64,000 bases of DNA, taken from positions 1 through 64,000 of the forward strand of contig CALWDJ010000008.1 of NCBI GenBank assembly GCA_944376655.1, written 5' to 3'. The position numbers and the translations under genes are program-made. The notes under the pieces were generated by a model. It saw only the letters and a program-made list of their open reading frames with translations. It made no database searches and was not told the DNA's origin. The stretch's first letter is position 1. Each line of letters begins with the position of its first letter. Shown here in pieces: positions 45,089 through 53,690 of the stretch. Source of the DNA: an uncultured Clostridia bacterium. GTDB lineage: Bacteria; Bacillota; Clostridia; Oscillospirales; Acutalibacteraceae.

Positions 45089-46026
45089 GTCTGAAAACAG
45101 AGGGCGTAAGCTGTGTAAGGTGCCACGCCTACCTTTTTCCCGAAGACGATATAGTTTACTGTCCGGTCTGCGGCGCTCCCCATCACAGGGAGTGCTACGA
45201 GCAGCTCGGTCACTGCGCCTTGGAGGAATTTCACGGAACCGACAGGCAGTACGATATTGTAAAGGCAAGGGAAGAGGAACGCCGGGCAGCAGAGCCCGAA
45301 AAAGAAACGGTGGGCGAAAACGCGGAGGGACAGATAACCTGCCAGATGTGCAGGAACAAATACGATTTTTCGCTTAACGCCTGCCCGAAATGCGGAGCGC
45401 CGAATATCGCAAAAGCCGGCGGCAGCTTTGTCAGCTTCGATTTTTTAGGGGGAGTGCCTGCCGACTACGATATAGGCGACGGTATTACCGCGGACGAGGC
45501 AAAGCGTTTTGTAGCCGCCAATACGCCGAGATATATACCCAAATTCGCGGTGATGAACAGCAAGAACCGCGTTTCGTGGAACTGGATGGCATTTTTCTTC
45601 CCGTGCGCGTGGATGCTGTCGCGCAAAATGTACAAAAACGGTATAATAACCGGACTGCTCAGCGTAATAGCAAGCCTGTTTTATCTCCCGCTCAACAGCG
45701 CGATTTATAATCTCGGCTTCAACGGCGCCCAGACATATATGGACGTCGCGCAGAATGTTTATGACAATCTGCCGCAGATAGGGGCGGCGGTGATGGTTTT
45801 CGCGGCGCTCGGGTTTGTTTTCGGCATAGCCATACGCGTGATAAGCGCCATGTTCGGCGATTATATGTATAAAAATTACACGATAGCTTCAATCAAGAAG
45901 ATACGGGCGGAGAGCGAGGATATGGACGACGATTACCGTAAAATGGGCGGCGTGAATATCTTTATGTTCCTGATAGGATTTATAGCCGTTCAGAATCTGC
46001 CGGCGATAATTGCGATGTTCATTTAG
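45085..46026 (+). CDS. Membrane protein with prokaryotic RING-like and zinc-ribbon fingers
   Basis: A 313-residue protein. Residues 9-45 form a RING-like finger (CVRC, CPVCGAPHHRECYE, GHC) of the Prok-RING type. A second finger (CQMC and CPKC) lies near 92-112. After an acidic linker come three or four membrane helices (about 165-310), beginning WNWMAFFFPCAWMLSRKMYK, which resembles DUF2628. Prok-RING proteins are thought to act in protein or membrane quality control, but no biochemical role is established here. The next gene is a paralogue with one N-terminal finger. Confidence 0.8.
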   Translation: MSLKTEGVSCVRCHAYLFPEDDIVYCPVCGAPHHRECYEQLGHCALEEFHGTDRQYDIVKAREEERRAAEPEKETVGENAEGQITCQMCRNKYDFSLNACPKCGAPNIAKAGGSFVSFDFLGGVPADYDIGDGITADEAKRFVAANTPRYIPKFAVMNSKNRVSWNWMAFFFPCAWMLSRKMYKNGIITGLLSVIASLFYLPLNSAIYNLGFNGAQTYMDVAQNVYDNLPQIGAAVMVFAALGFVFGIAIRVISAMFGDYMYKNYTIASIKKIRAESEDMDDDYRKMGGVNIFMFLIGFIAVQNLPAIIAMFI

Positions 46027-46039
46027 GGGGGATAGCTTT

Positions 46040-46978
46040 ATGGATAATAAAATTTGTTCCGAATGCGGTACCGAAAATGAGGCAAAGTATATTTACTGCA
46101 AAAACTGCGGAGCGCCGCTCGTCCTTAAAAACGAGGACGCCGGCAGCAAGCCGGAGAATGCCGCGCAGGATAAAACGGCTGACAATCAGGAATTTACCGG
46201 ATATTCCGCCGAAAACGCACATCCGGAAACCGATACTGCGGCAGCTTCGGGCAAAGCGGCCGAGGAACAGAACGGAAATGCACAAGAAGGCACTGGCGGC
46301 AGCCGAAATTACGGATACGCAAAGGGAGTTTATTCCCCAGAGCCTTCCGGTGCGCAGTACGGAATTGAGGGTATTCCGGCGGAGGATATAGCCTTTTTTG
46401 TAGGGAAAAAAGCCGGGGATATCCTGCCTAAATTCACATCTATGGAGTTTTCCGGCTCAAAGGTGTCATGGTGCTGGCCGGCGGCGGTGCTAGGCTTCTT
46501 TTTCGGACCCATGGGCGCGGCAATATGGTTCTTGTACCGTAAAATGTATAAAATCGGAGCGCTGCTGCTTGTTCTCGGCGCGGCACTCACTTTCTTTATA
46601 GCCGCTCTTTCGTACAATCCGGCAGCCGCCGAAACCGGGGATTTATTTGACGCGTTCGCTTCGGGTGATGTCGATGTGTTGGACGACCTTTTGATAGGCG
46701 AGGAAACCGTACTTGCCCGTGTGGCGAATCTGTTGGATATGGCGACGAGCGTCGCCTGCTGTATACTGTCGGGAATTTTCGGATTTTACGCATACAAGGA
46801 GCACTGCGTAAAGGCAATACGCAATTACCGTATGACCGGTATCGACCCGAGGTATTACAGGATAGGACTGGCGTCGGTCGGAGGAGTATCGGGCGGCATG
46901 GTGGCGGTAGGAATAGTGTGCATTATCGTTGCGTCGAATATCAGCACGCTTATAACATATTTAATGTCGCTTGTATGA
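46040..46978 (+). CDS. Zinc-ribbon membrane protein, paralogue of the preceding one
   Basis: A 312-residue protein with an N-terminal zinc ribbon (CSECG and CKNCG, residues 5-24), a long Ala/Glu/Gly-rich disordered region (about 30-120), then a segment IPAEDIAFFVGKKAGDILPK that matches the same segment of its neighbour (ITADEAKRFVAANTPRYIPK). Membrane helices follow (about 155-312), beginning CWPAAVLGFFFGPMGAAIWF. The ATG at 46040 has AGGGGGGAT upstream. The two proteins probably arose by duplication and may form a hetero-oligomer; the function is unknown. Confidence 0.8.
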   Translation: MDNKICSECGTENEAKYIYCKNCGAPLVLKNEDAGSKPENAAQDKTADNQEFTGYSAENAHPETDTAAASGKAAEEQNGNAQEGTGGSRNYGYAKGVYSPEPSGAQYGIEGIPAEDIAFFVGKKAGDILPKFTSMEFSGSKVSWCWPAAVLGFFFGPMGAAIWFLYRKMYKIGALLLVLGAALTFFIAALSYNPAAAETGDLFDAFASGDVDVLDDLLIGEETVLARVANLLDMATSVACCILSGIFGFYAYKEHCVKAIRNYRMTGIDPRYYRIGLASVGGVSGGMVAVGIVCIIVASNISTLITYLMSLV

Positions 46979-46997
46979 CAAATGATTAGGAGAGAAT

Positions 46998-47867
46998 ATG
47001 AGAATTAAAAAAGCTATAATTCCCGCGGCAGGGCTCGGCACACGCGTGCTGCCTGCCTCAAAGGCGCTTCCTAAGGAGATGCTGCCGATTGTCGATAAGC
47101 CGGCTATTCAGTATATAGTTGAGGAAGCGGTGCGCGCAGGTATAACCGATATCCTTATAATAACCAACCGCGGCAAGGGCGTTATCGAGGATCATTTTGA
47201 CCATTCGATAGAGCTTGAAGCAATGATCGAAAAGCGCGGCAATACCGAGCTGCTCAAAACCTTAAGGGACGTCGCCGATCTCGCGAATATTTATTATATC
47301 CGCCAGAAGGTCACGAGGGGATTGGGCGACGCGGTCTTAAGAGCGAGGGAATTTGTAGGTTCCGAGCCGTTTGCGGTGCTTTACGGGGACGATGTCATCA
47401 TAGGCGAGCCTCCGGCGATAGGCGAACTTTGCGAAGCGTATGAGAAATACGGGAAAAGCGTTGTCGGAATAAAAGAGGTAAGCGATGAGTTCATCGTGAA
47501 ATACAGCTCGCTTAAGGTCGAGAGTCTGGACGGGAAAAATTACTCGGTCAGCGATATGATAGAAAAGCCGTCGCTCGATACCAAATTCTCGAATTTCGCC
47601 ATTCTCGGCAGATGCGTGCTTGATAATGAGATTTTCGATATACTCGAGAAAACGCCTGTCGGCGTAGGCGGCGAGCTTCAGCTTACCGACGCTATGCGCA
47701 CGCTTGCGCTCAAATACGGAATGATAGGCGTGGATTTCAGCGGCGTGCGGTACGATATGGGCAACAAATTCGGGATACTCAAAGCCAATATTGAGGCGGG
47801 ACTTGCTCACCCCGAAATAGGGAAGCAGCTTAAAGATTACATCAGGGAGCTTGCGAAAACACTGTGA
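46998..47867 (+). CDS. galU: UTP-glucose-1-phosphate uridylyltransferase
   Basis: Makes UDP-glucose from UTP and glucose-1-phosphate for glycans and glycolipids. It has 289 residues. The nucleotide-binding motif GLGTRVLPASKALPKEM lies near residue 10, YGDDVI holds the metal-binding Asp, and MIEKP and VGVGGELQLTDA are typical. It follows the zinc-finger membrane proteins by 19 bp and overlaps the next gene by 4 bp. Glucose-1-phosphate can come from glgP and the phosphoglucomutase. Confidence 0.97.
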   Translation: MRIKKAIIPAAGLGTRVLPASKALPKEMLPIVDKPAIQYIVEEAVRAGITDILIITNRGKGVIEDHFDHSIELEAMIEKRGNTELLKTLRDVADLANIYYIRQKVTRGLGDAVLRAREFVGSEPFAVLYGDDVIIGEPPAIGELCEAYEKYGKSVVGIKEVSDEFIVKYSSLKVESLDGKNYSVSDMIEKPSLDTKFSNFAILGRCVLDNEIFDILEKTPVGVGGELQLTDAMRTLALKYGMIGVDFSGVRYDMGNKFGILKANIEAGLAHPEIGKQLKDYIRELAKTL

Positions 47868-48547
47868 ACGGAATATATACATCTTTATTACTTGATTTGG
47901 ACGACACACTGCTCGACTTTAAAATGGCAGAGGCTCACGCTATAAGGAACGTGCTTTCCGCGAACGGTCTTCCCTGTGATGATGAGGCGGTAAAAACCTA
48001 TTCCGCCGTAAATAAGAGCTACTGGGAGCGGTTTGAGCGCGGAGAAATACCTAAAAGTGCGATTTTCGCCGGAAGATTTGAGACCCTGCTTAAAATATTC
48101 GGCAGAACAGGCGACCCCGAGGCGCTGTCAAAGGAATATGCCGCCGGACTTTCCGAGGGGTATTTTACCGTAGAGGGCGCGTTTGAGATACTCGATTATT
48201 TGAAAGAAAAGGGCTATATGCTTTACGCCGCCACAAACGGCCTTTCCTCCACCCAGTACCGCCGCATAGCCGGCTCGGGACTGGAGCCGTATTTTGATAT
48301 GGTGTTTGTTTCGGAGGACGCGGGCTATCAGAAGCCGGATAAAGGCTATTACGATTATGTTATCTCAAAAATACCCGAAAAGGACCGGACCAAAATGCTT
48401 ATCGTGGGGGACAGCCAGAGCTCTGATATTTTGGGCGGTATAAATGCCGGAATAGACACCTGCTGGTACAATCCGTCAGGCGCGGAGCAGAAATACAGCT
48501 CTAAATATGAAATATCCGACCTTTTGCAGCTAAAGGAAATACTGTAA
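47864..48547 (+). CDS. HAD-family phosphatase, YjjG-like pyrimidine nucleotidase
   Basis: A haloacid-dehalogenase hydrolase of 227 residues. Motif I is LDLDDTLLDF with the nucleophile Asp, motif II is ATNG, motif III the Lys in YQKPDKGYY, and motif IV is VGDSQSSDI. The cap fits the YjjG/YfnB group, which dephosphorylates non-canonical pyrimidine nucleotides. The start is a GTG at 47864 overlapping galU by 4 bp. Last gene of the operon, with a strong terminator behind it. Confidence 0.9.
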   Translation: MNGIYTSLLLDLDDTLLDFKMAEAHAIRNVLSANGLPCDDEAVKTYSAVNKSYWERFERGEIPKSAIFAGRFETLLKIFGRTGDPEALSKEYAAGLSEGYFTVEGAFEILDYLKEKGYMLYAATNGLSSTQYRRIAGSGLEPYFDMVFVSEDAGYQKPDKGYYDYVISKIPEKDRTKMLIVGDSQSSDILGGINAGIDTCWYNPSGAEQKYSSKYEISDLLQLKEIL

Positions 48548-48548
48548 A

Positions 48549-48584
48549 AAAATCCCTGCCGTTTTTTTGAACGGCAGGGATTTT
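48549..48584. terminator. Strong bidirectional terminator
   Basis: A 14-bp perfect stem (48549-48562 with 48571-48584) lies right after the YjjG-like gene and before the end of the convergent gene at 48624. Confidence 0.9.
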
Positions 48585-48623
48585 GACTGTTTATTAAAAT
48601 AAAATTTACTTTTTTGTTTTGCT

Positions 48624-49289
48624 CTATATACCGCTGAATGTGAAAAGGATACAAATAAGCGACACGGATATGGTATAGGCGGTAGATATCAGAAGAAAAA
48701 TAAATGAGAGCCTGCGGCTGTTTGAGCAGTCGGTAAATTTTTTCTTTTTCACCATAGGGCATTTCTGAATAAGAAACGCTTTTACAACCTGCGGGTCTGC
48801 GTTGAGAGCGATTTTGTTCAACTCTAAATACAAATTGTATTGCAAGCGCATCAGTATGAGATTATCGGTCTCAAATAAACCGTTTATCTGAAAATAAAAA
48901 AATTCCCTTTTGTTTTTACCGAATGATGATAGAATCTTATCCTCATAAAGTTCCGTTATCTGTCTGTGTTCACTTCCGTATGAAAGCATAGTTCTTTGAA
49001 AATTTATCTTTGCCACATTTTTAATGTTGAAATACATTACATACATTAAAATAGTAAAAAACACAGAGTAACCCGCCGTGGTATCATAATTCCCGTAGAT
49101 TAGATTAACAAGGCAGTAAAGAATATTGATAATGGTAAAAATAATGTTGAAATTCTTTACTTTGCTGTATGATACTTCCGAAAATTCGGAAAATAAGATT
49201 TCATCCAAAGTGCTTTCGCAGGTATAAATCGGCTTTTTGGTTTCTTCAGGAGCCTCGGCGCCGCTGATTTCAGGAGCGTTTTCGTTCAT
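48624..49289 (-). CDS. YcxB-like membrane protein
   Basis: A 221-residue protein. A soluble acidic N terminus is followed by two helices (about 48-90), a soluble domain (about 95-185) with YEDKILSS and ILMRLQYNLYLELNKIAL, and one last C-terminal helix. The layout and the late hydrophobic-aromatic pattern resemble YcxB-like proteins, whose function is unknown. The family call is from pattern memory. It is alone between convergent and divergent signals and has a plausible AGAAGGGC ribosome site. Composition is more AT-rich than the neighbours. Confidence 0.6.
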   Translation of the reverse strand: MNENAPEISGAEAPEETKKPIYTCESTLDEILFSEFSEVSYSKVKNFNIIFTIINILYCLVNLIYGNYDTTAGYSVFFTILMYVMYFNIKNVAKINFQRTMLSYGSEHRQITELYEDKILSSFGKNKREFFYFQINGLFETDNLILMRLQYNLYLELNKIALNADPQVVKAFLIQKCPMVKKKKFTDCSNSRRLSFIFLLISTAYTISVSLICILFTFSGI

Positions 49290-49355
49290 TGCAAGCCCTT
49301 CTTTCCTTATTTTAGGATAAATTGCCTTGTCAGTGCTTTTATTTCTGATGAGAAA

Positions 49356-49961
49356 TTATATTATGTCGTACACCTCGACCGCTCCGCTTTTATGGTAAAG
49401 CGAGGGCGTGATAAGCAGAGAATAGCCCCTGCCGTTGTCTGAAGTCCATTCCACCGGTCTGCGGTGAGGCAGGGCGCAGACGCCCAGCAGCATCATTATA
49501 GCGCCGCCGTGCATTATTATTCCGGCTTCGGTAATACCGTCGTTCGCCATATCTATAACTATCCTGTTAAAGGCGACGCACAGCCGCTTAATAAATTCCG
49601 TATTGTCCTCGCCTCCGGGCGGGGCGGACAGCCTGCCTGATGTCCACGGAATAAAATCAGGGTTGCCCTCAAGCTCCGCGGCTGTCTTTCCCTCGAAGGA
49701 GCCGAAATCGTATTCGCGCAGGTCATCGACCGGAATAATGTCAAGCTCCGGATAAAGCACCGCGCCGGTCTGGCGGCAGCGCAGCATCGGGCTTGAGTAA
49801 AGCCGCTCGATTTGAGGGTATTCTATATCGTCCTTCAAAAGCCGCAGCTCGTTTAATCCCTCGGGCGACAGCGGCAGGTCGGTGCGGCAGCCTATGTACT
49901 GACCCATATAGTTCGCGTCGGTCGCGCCGTGGCGTATTAAATGTATTTTAAGTGTTTTCAT
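49356..49961 (-). CDS. Histidine phosphatase superfamily protein
   Basis: A 201-residue phosphoglycerate-mutase-like phosphatase. The catalytic LIRHGATDAN is at the start, followed by LPLSPEG, YSSPMLRCRQT with the second Arg, LREYDFGSFEGK and MHGG with the second His. It resembles CobC-type alpha-ribazole phosphatases, but no cobalamin genes are near, so the substrate is open. The start overlaps the hemW end by 14 bp, so translation is coupled. Confidence 0.88.
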   Translation of the reverse strand: MKTLKIHLIRHGATDANYMGQYIGCRTDLPLSPEGLNELRLLKDDIEYPQIERLYSSPMLRCRQTGAVLYPELDIIPVDDLREYDFGSFEGKTAAELEGNPDFIPWTSGRLSAPPGGEDNTEFIKRLCVAFNRIVIDMANDGITEAGIIMHGGAIMMLLGVCALPHRRPVEWTSDNGRGYSLLITPSLYHKSGAVEVYDII

Positions 49962-51084
49962 CGCAGTTCTCCAGAATTTCCGTAATGATACTGTTTGATA
50001 CCGCCATTCCTTTGTCGGTAAGGCGGATATTTTCTCCGCTTGTGATTAGCAAACCCATCTTTTCAATCGGCATAACCGCCTTTTTTATTCTGTCAGTATT
50101 TATCCGGAAGCGGTTTTCAAGCTCTCTTAGGTCAAGACCCTCGGCAAGTCTCAGGCGCAGCATTATGTATTCCTCCGCGTCTCCGCCGTCGCCGTCGCAA
50201 ACAGGCTTTGTGCCTTTGATAAAGGCTTTCATATCGCGCGGATAGTAAAAGCGTTTGCCGTTTATGAATGAGTGGGCGGAGGGGCCTATGCCGAGATACT
50301 CTCCGCACCGCCAGTATTTTAAGTTGTGTCGGCTTTCTCTGCCTGTCAGACAGAAATTTGAGATCTCATAATGCAGATAACCGCTTTTTTCAAGCCTTTC
50401 GCACATATAAAGGTACTGGTTGGCGGCGCTGTCGTCGTCGGGCAGGGAAAGACTCTCCCTCATCTTATAGAAATATGTGTTTTCCTCGATTTTAAGAATA
50501 TATGCGGAAATATGCTCCGGCTTCGCGGACAGCACGAAATCAATGCTTTTTGAAAGCGTGCCGGTGTCAGAACCGGGGAGACCCAGCATTAAATCAAGTG
50601 AAATATTGTCAAATCCGGCTTCTCTCGCGGCGCTTACCGCGGCGAGCGTGTCGGCGGCGGTATGGGTCCTGCCGAGCAGCTTAAGCTCACGGTCGGAGCC
50701 GCTCTGCGCGCCTACCGAAAGGCGGTTTACACCGCTTTTTCTTGCCGTTTTCATAAAACCGGCGGTTTTTGACCTGTCACCTGTCGGGTTAAGCTCAAGC
50801 GTGATTTCGGCGCCGGGGGCTATCTCAAAAGCCGAATAAACCGCGTCCGTAACAGCGGCAAGGCGCCCGCCTAAAAGCGACGGCGTTCCCCCTCCGAAAT
50901 ACACGGTATCAAAAACGGGGCGGCGAAGCACGCCGCCCCAGTTTTTTATTTCCCGTATAAGGCTTTCTGTATAGCTGTCAAGCATACTGTCAGACACGCA
51001 GGCGGAATAAAAATCGCAGTAGGCGCATTTTCTGGCGCAGAACGGTATGTGCAGGTACAGCCCCTTGGGAGTAGCTTCAGTCAA
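49948..51084 (-). CDS. hemW: Radical SAM heme chaperone HemW
   Basis: A coproporphyrinogen-oxidase-like radical SAM protein that in the family binds and delivers heme rather than oxidising coproporphyrinogen. It has 378 residues from the TTG at 51084, which has GGTGAG upstream and overlaps the pduL stop. The [4Fe-4S] cysteines are C16, C20 and C23 in FCARKCAYCDF; GGGTPS and the HemN C-terminal domain follow. A longer frame to 51153 lies inside pduL and is not needed. Confidence 0.92.
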   Translation of the reverse strand: MTEATPKGLYLHIPFCARKCAYCDFYSACVSDSMLDSYTESLIREIKNWGGVLRRPVFDTVYFGGGTPSLLGGRLAAVTDAVYSAFEIAPGAEITLELNPTGDRSKTAGFMKTARKSGVNRLSVGAQSGSDRELKLLGRTHTAADTLAAVSAAREAGFDNISLDLMLGLPGSDTGTLSKSIDFVLSAKPEHISAYILKIEENTYFYKMRESLSLPDDDSAANQYLYMCERLEKSGYLHYEISNFCLTGRESRHNLKYWRCGEYLGIGPSAHSFINGKRFYYPRDMKAFIKGTKPVCDGDGGDAEEYIMLRLRLAEGLDLRELENRFRINTDRIKKAVMPIEKMGLLITSGENIRLTDKGMAVSNSIITEILENCDENT

Positions 51085-51649
51085 GAATCTCACCGGTGCA
51101 GCTGCCGGGTACGCAGGCGGCGTTTGCCTCGTCGGTGTCAATGTGCATGGCAAGTCTGTATTTCTCGCTTACTCTTGCCACAACATCGCCGAAAACAAGC
51201 GAGCGTCCCTCGGTGGGGATTTTAACGCTTACTATCTGCTTGTCCTTGATGCCGTACTTCTCGGCGTCGGCAGGGGTCATATGTATATGCCTTTTGGCGG
51301 CAATAACACCCTCGGTCAGCTCAATTTCTCCTGCGGGACCTATCAGCTTGCAGGCGCCTGAGCCTTTTACGTCTCCGGATTCCCTGATAGGAGCGGTGAC
51401 GCCTATCGAGCGCGCGTCGGTTAGAGAAAGCTCAACCTGATTTTCGGGACGTGTGGGGCCTAAAATCGAGGCCTTGAGCTGCGACTTTGGTCCTACTACC
51501 GTAACCTTTTCCTCGCAGGCAAACTGTCCCGGCTGGGAAAGGTCTTTTTTAGGGGTGAGCTTGTGACCCTTTCCGAAAAGTATTTCAAGTGCCTCGTCGG
51601 TAACGTGAACGTGACGGGCGGATATTTCAACAAGAACTTCTTTTGCCAT
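51077..51649 (-). CDS. pduL: Phosphate propanoyltransferase PduL
   Basis: Transfers acyl groups between CoA and phosphate. It has 190 residues and two beta-barrel repeats; metal-binding His sit in ISARHVHVTDE and AAKRHIHMTPAD, with LGPTRPENQVE conserved. The start at 51649 has AAAGGAG upstream. No microcompartment shell genes or encapsulation peptide are visible, so it probably serves as a housekeeping phosphotransacetylase for acetate formation. Confidence 0.92.
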   Translation of the reverse strand: MAKEVLVEISARHVHVTDEALEILFGKGHKLTPKKDLSQPGQFACEEKVTVVGPKSQLKASILGPTRPENQVELSLTDARSIGVTAPIRESGDVKGSGACKLIGPAGEIELTEGVIAAKRHIHMTPADAEKYGIKDKQIVSVKIPTEGRSLVFGDVVARVSEKYRLAMHIDTDEANAACVPGSCTGEILD

Positions 51650-51681
51650 TATAATGACTCCTTTATTTTGTTTATAAATAG

Positions 51682-51709
51682 ATTTTACCATATTTCGCGC
51701 ACTTTTCAA
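51682..51709 (-). promoter_or_regulatory. Promoter of pduL-hemW
   Basis: On the minus strand TTGAAA (51704-51709) and TAAAAT (51682-51687) are 16 bp apart. Confidence 0.55.
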
Positions 51710-51726
51710 GGGGTAAAGCAAAAAAA

Positions 51727-51746
51727 TCCGGACCGAAAGGTCCGGA
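51727..51746 (-). terminator. Terminator of the gerA operon
   Basis: An 8-bp perfect stem TCCGGACC/GGTCCGGA with a 4-nt loop and a T-tract on the minus strand, 11 bp past the gerAB stop. Confidence 0.9.
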
Positions 51747-51757
51747 AAAGGAAAATA

Positions 51758-52666
51758 TCACTTTTTCTGTTCTCCGCGGTTACGGCGGAGAGCGTTTTTT
51801 AAATGCGATAAAGCATAAAAGCAAAGTTTCATACAAAATGAGGTTTTTATAAGCGCCGTACCGAAAAACAGGCAGTAAACAAGACCGTCCATTCTCGTAA
51901 ACAGCGGTCCGACCGTCACCGTGCTCACGGCGCTTGCGAGGGGAAAATCAAGGTTTGCCGAAAGAGGGGCGCCGAAAAGCAGCAGACATTCCACAAGGCA
52001 AAGCCCCACAAGCGCAAGCCCTGCGGAAAGTCCGGCAAACGAAGCCCCTTTTTTGGTTTCTCCGTATAAAAGGGACGTATAAACGGGTATAAGAGCCGCC
52101 GGAAGGGAAACCGTAAAAAAGCAGGGTATTGCCTCGCCTATAAGCTCGGAAAATTCCGGAAGCCGGTAAACAGCGATGTTTTCCCGCCGGAAGTCCTTTA
52201 CCGAGAGCGCGAAAAACAGCACTACCGTGATTGCCGAAATCACAATGAATATAAGCGACAGCTTTGATATTACGTCTTTCCGCCGTGAGGCGAGCACCGC
52301 GGCAAGAAAAATAAATATAAACGCTATAAAAAATCGCTGAGTATCAGGCAGCAACACCCGGTCGACAAAACCCATATAACGCTTTAAGGCAAGTCCGGCA
52401 CCGTAAAACGAATAAAAAGCAGCGGCGGCGAGCAGCGGAACGCATACCGCCCTCCGGACGGCGCCCGCCGTTTCGGCACCGGCAATTAAGGAAGAAACCG
52501 GCACCGCCGCGAAGAAAACCGCCGCGGCGGCGGCAATCGACAGAAGAAAACCCCAGAACACGAATTTGCCGGAATCGGGCGGCGGCAGCACTATTACGGA
52601 ATCACCGAGTATAAAAACCGCGGCAAGCGCGGCGAGATGCTTTGGGGAGATTTTTTCGGCTCTCAT
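51758..52666 (-). CDS. Spore germination permease GerAB-like
   Basis: The transporter-like subunit of a germinant receptor, in the APC-like amino-acid permease fold. It has 302 residues and about ten membrane helices, somewhat shorter than the usual 360. Family-type features include the Pro/Asp start ISPKHLAALAAVFILGDS and VYRLPEFSELIGEAIPCFF. It is the last of three gerA genes; its start is 2 bp from the gerAC stop. It acts in the inner spore membrane and probably binds the germinant. Confidence 0.85.
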   Translation of the reverse strand: MRAEKISPKHLAALAAVFILGDSVIVLPPPDSGKFVFWGFLLSIAAAAAVFFAAVPVSSLIAGAETAGAVRRAVCVPLLAAAAFYSFYGAGLALKRYMGFVDRVLLPDTQRFFIAFIFIFLAAVLASRRKDVISKLSLIFIVISAITVVLFFALSVKDFRRENIAVYRLPEFSELIGEAIPCFFTVSLPAALIPVYTSLLYGETKKGASFAGLSAGLALVGLCLVECLLLFGAPLSANLDFPLASAVSTVTVGPLFTRMDGLVYCLFFGTALIKTSFCMKLCFYALSHLKNALRRNRGEQKK

Positions 52667-52667
52667 T

Positions 52668-53690
52668 TCATATCCCTCCCGAAATCAGACATTCTACCGT
52701 AAAATCCGAGCTTTTATAAAATTCGGCGGCATCCCTGCCGTGCTTCTCGTCAAAATCGGTATGGCGCTCCGAAAGTATATCGGTAAAGCCAACGACATCG
52801 GTGCCGGAAGTCAGGCGCAGCCGGCTCTCAAGCCGGTCAAGCTCCTGCTCAAGGCGTTCGCAAACGGTATCGTCAAGAGAATCTCCGGTCAGCCGCAGCT
52901 TAAGGTAAAGCCGGTTCTCACCGCTGTCCGTATAGTCGTATTCGGCGCTTCGCAGACGTATACGGTACTCGTCTGTGCCTATTCGCACCGTTCCGCGGTC
53001 AAAATTGCCTGTCATAAGCGAGTACAGCACCGCGTCGTCAGTGCTAAGCCTTCCGGTCAGGCGGTCGTCGCGGTAGATGGAAAGGCCGTCAAGGGTTATA
53101 CCGTCACCGGTCAGGGCAAAAAACGGCAGGGTAAATACACTGCGCCCTTTCTCGCGCAGACCCTCTATTTCAAAAAAGCGGCTGTCGTAAAAAATTCCGG
53201 TGGACGAGCTGCGCTGCTCGATTATGCCCATTATATCGTAGCCGGCGGCTACCGACGATTCGGGCGTTTCAGAAAGCAGTGCTTCCGGGCTGTCGCAGGA
53301 TATCATATATGACGAAAGGGTTATGCGCCTGTCGTCAAGGCAGTAATCGCATATTCGGTCGAACCACGACGCCGTGACACCGCCGCCTACCGCTATAACG
53401 CCGCAGTGCTCAAGCATAAGCGGTCTTGCGAGAGAGGCTTCTATTTCCTCAAACGCCTCGTTTATTGTGGCGCCGCTGCCCTTAAGCAGCTTTGGAGCCG
53501 GTTCGTTTTCGGGCGTTTCGGAATTTATGATAATAGTTTCGGCGTAAACGGTTATAAGCGCCCCGTCGCTCTCAAAGCCTACGGCGGCAACTATAAAGCG
53601 TCTGTCGTTCTCGGCGCCGCCGGTCGTGAAGCGGCAGCCGGAGAGGAGCGTGAGCATAAGGACAAAAATGCTAATAAGGATTTTTTTCAT
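52668..53690 (-). CDS. Spore germination lipoprotein GerAC-like (Ger(x)C)
   Basis: The lipoprotein subunit of the germinant receptor. It has 340 residues from the ATG at 53690. The signal peptide ends in the lipobox LLSGC, so Cys20 or so is lipidated. The N-terminal domain shows AAVGFES and later LEHCGVIAVGGG, and the C-terminal domain is Ger(x)C-like (LRLTGDSL). The start overlaps the end of gerAA by 20 bp. A longer frame to 53846 lies within gerAA and lacks a signal peptide at its start. Confidence 0.87.
   Translation of the reverse strand: MKKILISIFVLMLTLLSGCRFTTGGAENDRRFIVAAVGFESDGALITVYAETIIINSETPENEPAPKLLKGSGATINEAFEEIEASLARPLMLEHCGVIAVGGGVTASWFDRICDYCLDDRRITLSSYMISCDSPEALLSETPESSVAAGYDIMGIIEQRSSSTGIFYDSRFFEIEGLREKGRSVFTLPFFALTGDGITLDGLSIYRDDRLTGRLSTDDAVLYSLMTGNFDRGTVRIGTDEYRIRLRSAEYDYTDSGENRLYLKLRLTGDSLDDTVCERLEQELDRLESRLRLTSGTDVVGFTDILSERHTDFDEKHGRDAAEFYKSSDFTVECLISGGI

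Noticed and set aside
45390..45710. A 106-residue frame inside the RING-like membrane protein gene
   Set aside because: It is a frame-shifted shadow of a gene with clear zinc-finger and membrane features.
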